Part shown: in pieces, positions 1 through 4,975 of the stretch
Position numbering within the stretch: the stretch's first letter is position 1
How the letters are laid out: every line of letters begins with the position of its first letter
From: Prevotellaceae bacterium
Lineage (GTDB): Bacteria; Bacteroidota; Bacteroidia; Bacteroidales; UBA932
DNA: 5,125 nucleotides
Direction of reading: 5' to 3'
Assembly (NCBI GenBank): GCA_031268055.1
Contig: JAIRXY010000216.1
Span: 1-5,125, forward strand
Position numbers and translations under genes: made by a program
The notes under the pieces: generated by a model
What the model was told of the DNA's origin: nothing
What the model saw: the letters and a program-made list of their open reading frames with translations, nothing else
The model's database searches: none

Positions 1-10
1 TAACGTGCAA

Positions 11-57
11 TGGTGGCCTTGCCTCGTGTAGAGGCAAAACCATATTCCGCTCCACCA
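11..57 (+). other. Leader hairpin upstream of the left operon
   Basis: A perfect 7-bp stem, TTGCCTC (19-25) with GAGGCAA (31-37), closes a 5-base loop GTGTA. It can extend across a 2x2 internal loop through TGG (14-16) pairing with CCA (40-42). Alternatively TGGTGG (11-16) can pair with CCACCA (52-57) and enclose the whole structure. No run of T follows the stem directly, so it is not a classic intrinsic terminator. A T-rich stretch begins only at about 71. It could be the end of an upstream transcript cut by the window, or a leader structure. The pairing is seen directly; any role is inference. Confidence 0.35.
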
Positions 58-128
58 CATTGGTCGTTACTTTTGTTTTTTTAGACGTTAACTCATGCGA
101 GAGAGCAACGCGGCATGAAATTTTTTTC

Positions 129-136
129 TATCTTTG
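129..136 (+). promoter_or_regulatory. Possible Bacteroidota-type -7 box for the left operon
   Basis: TATCTTTG fits the TAnnTTTG consensus of the Bacteroidota housekeeping sigma factor. It would place the transcription start near 141, about 11 bases before the ATG at 153. I see no TTTG-type -33 element at the usual 19-21 base distance. A second match, TACTTTTG at 68-75, also lacks a -33 element. In AT-rich sequence such 6-of-8 matches arise by chance fairly often, so this is tentative. Confidence 0.3.
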
Positions 137-152
137 CGCTTTAATTTGCTTT

Positions 153-635
153 ATGCGAAGAAGAAAGATATTTATAAGGGAGTTCACGGGATGGCTTGTG
201 GCAAATTTAGCGTTGCCGCTCATTGCTCCCTTTGTGGTTGCTCTTTTTTGTGCTCTGATGGCAGGAGTTGTCGGCAGAATATCTATTGCGCATCAGGCCT
301 CTACTTTAAGCTACTGCTTAGAGCTGTTGTCTGTTTTAGTACAAAAAGGCGTATATTCGTTTTTAGGCATAACGCTGCTGCTAAGCCTGCTGCAAGATTA
401 CAAAATTGCTACTACAGTAATAAAAGGGCTCTGGGGGCTGTTATATATTGCCATCTTGCTGCCGCTCGGATTTATTTTTTTGCGCTCGCTTGATTTGGTG
501 GCGGGACAAACCGATTACTCCTCCGATGATATAAAAAATATGCTGACATGCTTGCTAACTTTTGCAATCATATTCTCAGTCAGCTTTAAAAAAATGATTA
601 TAGACCGAAAAATAAAAGAAATGTATAGCTTATGA
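153..635 (+). CDS. Multi-spanning membrane protein of unknown function
   Basis: This is a 160-residue protein that I do not recognise. The start MRRRKIF is strongly basic and is followed by hydrophobic stretches at about residues 13-40, 64-82, 92-111 and 130-146. That suggests three or four inner-membrane helices, with an acidic, polar patch (DYSSDDIKN) at about 121-129 before the last helix. The C-terminus is basic (FKKMIIDRKIK) and probably cytoplasmic by the positive-inside rule. The reading frame stays open back to a TTG at 60, but I chose the ATG at 153: the extension is an unusual start codon with no ribosome site, and the Arg cluster makes a natural N-terminus. It is the first gene of a three-gene run. 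Its stop (TGA, 633-635) overlaps the next start, which implies translational coupling. It is AT-rich compared with the metal cassette to the right. Confidence 0.65.
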   Translation: MRRRKIFIREFTGWLVANLALPLIAPFVVALFCALMAGVVGRISIAHQASTLSYCLELLSVLVQKGVYSFLGITLLLSLLQDYKIATTVIKGLWGLLYIAILLPLGFIFLRSLDLVAGQTDYSSDDIKNMLTCLLTFAIIFSVSFKKMIIDRKIKEMYSL

Positions 636-925
636 TGAAAACATTTATTTACATTGTAATACCGGCAATTGCTTTGGTAGCGTTGATTTGGTCAAATAAG
701 AGCGTAGTAAAAAGTTTCTTCGCCCGTAAAAAAGTGCAGGTGGAGCCAACAAGTAGCGCGTACGATATCGCTATGAGCAACCCCGCGGTGCAATTTGCCT
801 TAAGCTGGAAAAACAATAATAGCGGAACAAAGCAAGCGGAGACGGTATTTCGCAATAATGGAAAGGTTATATCTCATTCGGCATCCTACAAAAAAATTCA
901 CAAAATGGCGCTTGAAGCAGACTAA
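632..925 (+). CDS. Small single-span membrane protein of unknown function
   Basis: This is a 97-residue protein with no family that I recognise. Residues 4-21 (core IYIVIPAIALVALIW) form one hydrophobic helix, which works either as a signal anchor or as an uncleaved signal. A basic stretch (FFARKK, 29-34) follows directly, so the polar remainder (35-97, rich in Asn, Ser and Lys) may lie in the cytoplasm. No Cys or obvious catalytic motif is present. The ATG overlaps the stop of the preceding gene in an ATGA arrangement, and a second ATG follows at 635, so either Met could be used. The next gene begins 2 to 14 bases after its stop. Size, topology and position suggest an accessory or assembly partner of the upstream membrane protein, but that is inference. 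Confidence 0.6.
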   Translation: MMKTFIYIVIPAIALVALIWSNKSVVKSFFARKKVQVEPTSSAYDIAMSNPAVQFALSWKNNNSGTKQAETVFRNNGKVISHSASYKKIHKMALEAD

Positions 926-939
926 TTGTGACGATACCT

Positions 940-1455
940 ATGAATGCCGTAGAAATTAAAAACTTGGAAATCAAGTTAGAAGAGTTGGTTAAAGCCGAAA
1001 GAGCCGTGCAAGAGCGCGAGCGGTTTGATACGCTGTTGGATTTGTACAATACTTTTATGGAAGACAAATCTGACATTAAGTCTTCTGTTTACTTGAACAA
1101 TGATTTGCTGGCGATAGCCGTAGGCTCGTATTTTGACGATATTTACAGATATAAAATGTATTCACACTCCGAAAGGGCTGATAAGCACAAGCAAGGAGCA
1201 TACATAATCAAATGGCTGTCCAAGATACGCCCAATTCAAGTTTGCATGGGCGCTAAGGCCACAAAAGAGATGCTGTTTATCAATTCCTCCTTTGCGGTTT
1301 TTGTTGGCTTTTCATTTTTAGGATTAAATGTTTTTGACGCAATTGAGCCGCACTTATACGAGCACTTGCTGTATGAAGCTCAGTATAGAAAGATTTCAGG
1401 TAAGAGCTACGCCAGTATTCTTTACCTGATTGAAAAAGCGGCCGAAAAGAGATGA
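940..1455 (+). CDS. Conserved-looking soluble protein with N-terminal coiled coil, function unknown
   Basis: The protein has 171 residues from ATG 940, or 175 from an in-frame GTG at 928 that lies two bases after the previous stop. I prefer the ATG, but the sequence does not decide. Numbered from the GTG, residues 7-48 are charged, helical and probably coiled coil (EIKNLEIKLEEL, then ERAVQERERF). The centre carries a dense polar block: R74, H80, R83, D84, K86, H87 and K88, followed by W96, K99 and RPIQ (101-104). This looks like a functional site. R74-x5-H80 has the spacing of the Rx4-6H motif of HEPN ribonucleases, but I cannot show that the fold is HEPN. A hydrophobic stretch at 117-133 (FINSSFAVFVGFSFLGL) is too short and isolated to call a membrane span firmly. 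It is the last gene of the left operon and ends at the convergent terminator. Confidence 0.7.
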   Translation: MNAVEIKNLEIKLEELVKAERAVQERERFDTLLDLYNTFMEDKSDIKSSVYLNNDLLAIAVGSYFDDIYRYKMYSHSERADKHKQGAYIIKWLSKIRPIQVCMGAKATKEMLFINSSFAVFVGFSFLGLNVFDAIEPHLYEHLLYEAQYRKISGKSYASILYLIEKAAEKR

Positions 1456-1460
1456 AAAAC

Positions 1461-1501
1461 GCCGGCTTCGTTGAGGCAAGGTTGCGAACAACGAGGCCGA
1501 C
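1461..1501. terminator. Convergent bidirectional terminator hairpin
   Basis: A 13-bp stem forms between 1461-1473 (GCCGGCTTCGTTG) and 1489-1501 (CAACGAGGCCGAC), with one G-T wobble and one A-C mismatch and a 15-base loop. It lies between the ends of two convergent genes. Read on the minus strand, the stem is followed by GTTTTTC, a usable U-tract for the metal cassette. On the plus strand only ATTTCTCT follows, so termination of the left operon may be weaker. Confidence 0.6.
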
Positions 1502-1522
1502 ATTTCTCTGCTGCTGCTGCGG

Positions 1523-1846
1523 CTACTTTTTCTTTGCTTCCTCCGCTTTGCTTTCCGATACAACTTCGGCCTCGTAGCCCAGTTTTTCTATGGCCTTTTT
1601 GAGGTTGTCCACGCTTGTTTTGTCCGCCTTGTACTTAACGCGAACTGTTTTGTCGGAGAGCTTTACCTCCATATCCTCCACGCCCTTTTCAAAAGGAATA
1701 CTTTTCTCTAACCTCGCCTTGCAGTGGTCGCAATGGATGGTGGTTTTGAAGGTCACCTCGGCTTCGCCGGTTTTTAGCGCGGCTTTCAGCGTTGTTGCGC
1801 CGAGCATTGCCGTGAATGTAAGCAGCGCCAATTTTAAGTTTTTCAT
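1523..1846 (-). CDS. Secreted heavy-metal-associated (HMA) domain protein
   Basis: This 107-residue protein begins with a signal peptide (residues 1-22, basic MKNLK, hydrophobic core, likely cut after LKA), so it should work in the periplasm. Residues about 29-96 form one HMA (ferredoxin-like, beta-alpha-beta-beta-alpha-beta) domain. Its metal loop reads HCDHC, with C39 and C42 as expected ligands and H38 and H41 as extra possible ligands. The text after the loop (IPFEKGVEDMEV) and the end (AIEKLGYEAEV) match the HMA proteins that follow TonB receptors in Bacteroidota. The tail (97-107) is Lys/Glu/Ala-rich and ends KKK. Family knowledge points to binding and transfer of Cu(I) or a similar soft metal. 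Whether it serves uptake or detoxification is not shown. It is the last gene of the cassette, 95 bases after the receptor, and ends in TAG before the terminator. Confidence 0.9.
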   Translation of the reverse strand: MKNLKLALLTFTAMLGATTLKAALKTGEAEVTFKTTIHCDHCKARLEKSIPFEKGVEDMEVKLSDKTVRVKYKADKTSVDNLKKAIEKLGYEAEVVSESKAEEAKKK

Positions 1847-1887
1847 GATAATAAAAATTTAGAGTTTGGAAATTATTGGTTAAACAT

Positions 1888-1895
1888 CAAAGTTA
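1888..1895 (-). promoter_or_regulatory. Possible -7 box for the HMA gene
   Basis: On the minus strand this reads TAACTTTG, a full match to TAnnTTTG, about 42 bases before the ATG of the HMA gene. A transcript from it would carry a short AT-rich leader. The -33 position falls in the GC-rich hairpin at 1913-1937, and I see no TTTG there, so support is partial. If real, it would let the HMA gene be made independently of the receptor. Confidence 0.35.
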
Positions 1896-1912
1896 ATAAT
1901 TTTTCGGTCGAC

Positions 1913-1937
1913 GGCCGGCAGGACGAGGCCTCCGGCC
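1913..1937 (-). other. GC-rich hairpin between receptor and HMA genes
   Basis: GGCCGG (1913-1918) pairs with CCGGCC (1932-1937), and inside it AGG (1920-1922) pairs with CCT (1929-1931). The result is a 9-bp stem with one bulged C and a 6-base loop. It starts 4 bases beyond the receptor's stop codon. On the minus strand the bases after it are GTCGACCGAAAAA, which is A-rich, so it lacks the U-tract of an intrinsic terminator. It may act as a 3'-end stabiliser, a processing site or a partial attenuator that lowers downstream expression. The role is inferred. Confidence 0.45.
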
Positions 1938-1941
1938 AACC

Positions 1942-4191
1942 TTAGCGGTCTAACGTCCACCTCAAGCCAAGGTAAAATTTGCGCCCCATGAGCGGCCCCC
2001 AAACCACGCTTGCGTTGAAATCCCTGCTGCTTGGGTTGTCCGCCGAGATGATAGGGTTTTCCTGCATGTAGTTGGCAATATTTTCGCAGCCCAAGTACAC
2101 GTCGAGCGTGCGGTAGCGCTTGGTGACTTGCGCGTAGAACATGGGGTAAACGGGCGAGTAGCCATCCTCCGCAACGCTGTAGTCGTAGGCTACGTACCTG
2201 CTGTCGGGGAGGCGGCTCTGGCCGTTGAGTTGCGCCGTTACGTCAAACATCCACTTGTTGAACTTGGTGGCGTACGATACGTTGAGCAAGCCCTTGAAGC
2301 GGTCAACAAGCGGCTTGCGCGCAAACCCCATTTCGCGCAGCTGCACCTTGGTGTCGCTGTAGCGAAACGTGGCGTATACCCCCAGCCGCTCTACCGGCTC
2401 TACGTTTGCATCCACCTGATAGGTGTTGGCGTACGAAGCGCCGTTGAGGTTGTAGGTCAAAATCCGGTTGCCGCTCACCTCTTGGTCAACAATGAGCTGA
2501 TTGACAAACGAGGTGTGAAAGAAATCAACGCTGATGGCGGCTTTTTCCTGACTGCCTACCCTGATGTACTTGACGAGGCTAACGCCGTACGTCCACGCCT
2601 CCTCCATCTTCGGCTTTGCCTCCACCTCAACATCGCGCTGGCTTGCCATGACCCAAATGTTGTCTGCAATGACGTTGGGCGAGCGCAGGCCGCGTCCGGC
2701 AGAGGCGCGCGCGGCGAGCGTTTCGGTAAGGCTGTACTTCACGTGGACGCGCGGCGTAACCAGCGTTCCGTACAGGCTGTTTTGGTCAACGCGCAGCCCT
2801 GCAATGGCGGTCAGCTTGTCGTCAAGGTTAAGGGTGTATTCGCCAAAAGCGCCGCCTACCAGCTCGTTTTCGTGCAGCAGGTACTTCAATCCGGCCACGC
2901 TCCTGCTGCCGAAGCGGTACTCCTCATCGTAAAAATCACCGCGCAGGCCAAGCCCAAAGGTTGCGCTGTGGTATTGACCCAAGCCCAGCTGTAGCAGGCC
3001 ATTTACGTACACCGACTGCTCCGCGCCGTTGTATACCTTCTGCCCAAAGAACGATTTTTGCTCGTGCAGCGTGTAGTCTGCCACCAGCGCGACGCTGCTG
3101 CGCTGGTCGCTGCCGAGCGGTATGCCGAGCTTGGCGTAGGCGTTAAAGTTGCGGTTGGCAATGTAGCTCCCGTACTTCAGCGTATCGCTCCTGTCGGCTT
3201 TTCTGTCGAAGCTTGTTTGTCCGCCCTGCCGATCTTCCGTCAGGAAGCGCACGCCGGCGCGGAGCATTGCCCCGCTGCCGAAGGCGTATATCCACCTGTC
3301 GGCAACGTTGAGCTGGCGCGCCTGCGGCTGGTCGGCAAAGCCGTCGCCGTTGACGTCCACCATGCTGGGGTCGCCGGAGGCGTGCAGCAGGAGCATGTTG
3401 TGCAGCGTTGGCGTAGGCTGAGAAGCCCAAGCCACATTCAGCTCCCCCCGATAGTCGCTGTTAAAGTAGGCGTTTACAAGCAGCCTTTCGGGGCCGGTTG
3501 GCTTGCGGAGCTCCGTGTTGATTTGCCCCGTTATGGCATCGTATCCGCTGGCTACGGACGCTGTGCCCTTGGATATTTGGATTCCCTCCATCCACGCGCC
3601 GGGCGTGTAGCTCAGCCCGTAGGTGGCGGCAAGGCCGCGCATAACGGGGCGGCTTTCGTCCAGCATTTGCGAGTAAATTCCGGCCAGCCCCAGCATGCGG
3701 ATTTGCTTTGTCCCCGACACTGCGTCGCTAAACCCAACGGTAACCGTGGCGCTGTTCTCGAAACTCTCGGCGAGGTTGCAGCACGCCAGCTTGGTAAGCC
3801 CCGCCGACGAAATCACCTCGGTGGTAATGGCGTTGATGCGGGAGATGGACGTACCCCGTTGCCGTCCGTGCACCTCTACCTCGTCGAGGGCGTAGCTGTT
3901 GGCCGCCAGCCGCACCTCAAGGTGCCCAACGGCGCTGTCAATGGTAAGGGTATCGGTTTGGTAGCCAAAGGACATGACCACCAACTGGCTATCTGCTTTG
4001 GTGCGGGCAATGAGGAATACTCCGTTGGCGTCGGCGGTAGCGCCGCCTGTGGCGCCCAGCCAAAAAACAGTCGCTCCGGCCAAAGGCGCCTCCGCGCCCT
4101 TGTCGTCAACGCCCAGCGCCACTCCATGAACGCTGGCCGCGCTTGCCCATACGCTTAGCAGCAGGGCAGGCAGTAAAAATATTTTTTTCAT
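1942..4191 (-). CDS. TonB-dependent outer-membrane receptor, metal-cassette type
   Basis: This 749-residue protein should import a ligand through the outer membrane using TonB energy. The start MKKIFLLPALLL gives a clean signal peptide (about 1-19). The frame stays open to an ATG at 4251, but that start would bury the signal peptide, so I reject it. Residues about 22-95 form the carboxypeptidase-regulatory-like beta domain (PLAGATVFWLG, then ADANGVFLI) common in Bacteroidota receptors. The plug follows at about 105-230, with LACCNL (C137, C138), SDAVSGTKQIRMLGLAG and EGIQISKG. The barrel fills the rest and ends with ENIANY, NPIISADNP and VWGPLMGRKFYLGLRW, phrases I recall from receptors that neighbour HYC_CC_PP and HMA genes. 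A DxNxDxFxD loop (279-287) resembles a calcium-binding loop. The neighbours argue for a metal or metal complex such as copper, and the ligand is unproven. The gap of 85 bases to the upstream gene holds a short AGCG/CGCT hairpin and AT-rich sequence. The gene is clearly richer in GC than the left operon. Confidence 0.93.
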   Translation of the reverse strand: MKKIFLLPALLLSVWASAASVHGVALGVDDKGAEAPLAGATVFWLGATGGATADANGVFLIARTKADSQLVVMSFGYQTDTLTIDSAVGHLEVRLAANSYALDEVEVHGRQRGTSISRINAITTEVISSAGLTKLACCNLAESFENSATVTVGFSDAVSGTKQIRMLGLAGIYSQMLDESRPVMRGLAATYGLSYTPGAWMEGIQISKGTASVASGYDAITGQINTELRKPTGPERLLVNAYFNSDYRGELNVAWASQPTPTLHNMLLLHASGDPSMVDVNGDGFADQPQARQLNVADRWIYAFGSGAMLRAGVRFLTEDRQGGQTSFDRKADRSDTLKYGSYIANRNFNAYAKLGIPLGSDQRSSVALVADYTLHEQKSFFGQKVYNGAEQSVYVNGLLQLGLGQYHSATFGLGLRGDFYDEEYRFGSRSVAGLKYLLHENELVGGAFGEYTLNLDDKLTAIAGLRVDQNSLYGTLVTPRVHVKYSLTETLAARASAGRGLRSPNVIADNIWVMASQRDVEVEAKPKMEEAWTYGVSLVKYIRVGSQEKAAISVDFFHTSFVNQLIVDQEVSGNRILTYNLNGASYANTYQVDANVEPVERLGVYATFRYSDTKVQLREMGFARKPLVDRFKGLLNVSYATKFNKWMFDVTAQLNGQSRLPDSRYVAYDYSVAEDGYSPVYPMFYAQVTKRYRTLDVYLGCENIANYMQENPIISADNPSSRDFNASVVWGPLMGRKFYLGLRWTLDR

Positions 4192-4276
4192 GATTTTTTT
4201 GCTGAAAAATGTTAGTAATAGTAGCGCATAAATTTTTGCCCACCCGTTCAAAGAGCAGGCAGCGTTTACGCTACCA

Positions 4277-4726
4277 TCATAACCTCAGCTGCCCATGCAG
4301 GTATATGATGGGCACAGGAACAGCGTCTGCTATTAGCGGCGCATGCGACGCTATCGGCAAATCGCAGCGGCTATCGGCATTAGCGCAATAGGATGGCGAA
4401 TTGGGAATAAAAATAAAAGGAAGCTCAACGCTCAGCTTGCTCGCCTGCGAAACCTCAAAGTGGCTCACGCTGACAAACAGCGTTGTCGCCTTGCAGCATG
4501 CCTCTTCGTGGAGCGTAAGGTAAGCGCCACCTTCATGGTCTTTGGGTGCGCAGCTATCATCATCATCATCACCGTGGCAGCAGCAGCCGTGATTTTCCTT
4601 TTCCAGCGCCAGCTGCAAATCGCCGCGGTGTGCGCATGCAAAGACGTAAAAGCGCACGCCCACCGCCCCGCCGACAACCAGCAGGCAGAGAGCAACCGTG
4701 ATAATATGCTTTAAAATTCGCACCAT
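4277..4726 (-). CDS. Cys/His/Asp-rich small membrane-anchored protein, HYC_CC_PP-like
   Basis: This 149-residue protein has one hydrophobic segment at about 8-24, a signal anchor or signal peptide, so the rest should face the periplasm. Potential metal ligands are dense: C31, H33, H46, C48-C50, H51, D53-D57, C59, H64, H73, C77 and C78. The layout resembles the HYC_CC_PP proteins that precede TonB receptors in Bacteroidota: an early Cys after the membrane segment (here FACAH, not HYC), a Cys cluster, a later CC pair (EEACC), and a Pro-containing tail (PVPIIYLHGQLRL, not PP). The match is partial and from memory. The CCC and DDDDD runs come from TGC and GAT trinucleotide repeats. It is the first gene of the cassette. 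The ATG at 4726 has no ribosome site, and a possible -7 box sits just upstream, so the mRNA could be nearly leaderless. A role in metal binding or transfer for the receptor is inferred. Confidence 0.8.
   Translation of the reverse strand: MVRILKHIITVALCLLVVGGAVGVRFYVFACAHRGDLQLALEKENHGCCCHGDDDDDSCAPKDHEGGAYLTLHEEACCKATTLFVSVSHFEVSQASKLSVELPFIFIPNSPSYCANADSRCDLPIASHAPLIADAVPVPIIYLHGQLRL
4556..4585 (-). repeat. In-frame trinucleotide repeats coding CCC and DDDDD
   Basis: Five GAT codons (4556-4570) and three TGC codons (4577-4585), separated by GGT and CAC, encode the centre of the metal-ligand tract of the small Cys/His-rich protein. Because the units are in frame, slippage would change the number of Asp or Cys residues without breaking the gene. 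Confidence 0.7.
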
Positions 4727-4733
4727 AGCGCCA

Positions 4734-4741
4734 CAAAGGTA
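4734..4741 (-). promoter_or_regulatory. Possible -7 box of the metal cassette
   Basis: On the minus strand this reads TACCTTTG, a full match to the Bacteroidota TAnnTTTG element. It lies only 7 bases before the ATG at 4726, so transcription would begin at or just before the start codon. A TTG lies 25 bases upstream of it, further than the usual 19-21. The alternative is a promoter further right, within 4742-5125. Confidence 0.35.
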
Positions 4742-4825
4742 AGCATAAAAATGTTTCGTTGTACAGCAATGAAAGTATTAAAGCGATGTAAAGCGTTTTA
4801 TCGCGAAAAATGTAGCTGCTTGAGC

Positions 4826-4905
4826 TGTGATTTTTTGATTGAAATGAAATCCTGAAAATCCAAGAATCACAATTCAGGCAAATAAGGTTGGTAGAGGATT
4901 TCATT
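4826..4905. repeat. Overlapping inverted repeats with alternative folds
   Basis: Three pairings compete. Stem A joins 4826-4839 (TGTGATTTTTTGAT) to 4858-4871 (ATCCAAGAATCACA): 14 positions with one wobble and one mismatch. Stem B joins CCTGAA (4851-4856) to TTCAGG (4873-4878). Stem C joins AATGAAATCCT (4843-4853) to AGGATTTCATT (4895-4905): 11 perfect pairs. B and C share bases and exclude each other, and C crosses A as a pseudoknot would. GATT repeats in the left half (4829, 4837) and AATC repeats in the right half (4848, 4857, 4865) come every 8-9 bases within each half. The text resembles, from memory, AATC-rich intergenic elements scattered in Bacteroidota genomes. It could be such a repeat, a switch-like RNA or a protein-binding array. 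Confidence 0.55.
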
Positions 4906-4929
4906 ACTCACGTTGCATTTATTTTTTCG

Positions 4930-4943
4930 GAGCTTGTGAGCTC
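4930..4943 (+). other. Small hairpin GAGCT/AGCTC
   Basis: A perfect 5-bp stem with loop TGTG is followed on the plus strand by CGTTTTGC preceded by one stem base, a weak U-tract. With no plus-strand gene ending nearby, a terminator function is doubtful. It may simply extend the structured repeat region to its left. Confidence 0.25.
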
Positions 4944-4954
4944 GTTTTGCTCGC

Positions 4955-4975
4955 TTCAAAATTCAAAATTCAAAC
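4955..4975 (+). repeat. Three-copy heptamer tandem repeat TTCAAAA
   Basis: Two exact TTCAAAA units are followed by one TTCAAAC. The flanks CTTCAA (4954-4959) and TTGAAG (4980-4985) form an inverted repeat around it. Short AT-rich heptamer repeats of this kind are common in intergenic DNA of several bacterial groups. No function is evident. Confidence 0.6.

Noticed and set aside
1..58. tRNA or tmRNA 3' end, because 48-57 reads CGCTCCACCA
   Set aside because: A T-arm with a TTCRA loop is missing. The nearest stem has loop GTGTA and the wrong distance to the CCA-like end. No duplicate of this end appears elsewhere in the window.
60..152. Upstream extension of the first membrane protein from a TTG codon
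   Set aside because: It has a rare start codon and no ribosome site. A possible promoter box at 129-136 lies inside the extension. The ATG at 153 gives a natural basic N-terminus before the first helix.
2128..4158. Long plus-strand open frames opposite the TonB receptor (2128-2994 and 3058-4158)
   Set aside because: They are antisense shadows of a GC-rich gene whose minus-strand product is a clear full-length receptor. Their translations show no domain.
4192..4251. Receptor start at the upstream ATG (4251)
   Set aside because: It adds 20 residues in front of a textbook signal peptide that begins at 4191.
4343..4714. Plus-strand frame opposite the Cys/His-rich gene
   Set aside because: It is antisense to a gene with family-like Cys spacing and a signal segment. 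The Ile and Ala runs come only from the trinucleotide repeats.
4569..4904. Minus-strand frame of 111 codons overlapping the Cys/His-rich gene
   Set aside because: About half of it lies in another frame of a better-supported gene, its start sits in an inverted repeat, and no motif or signal is present.
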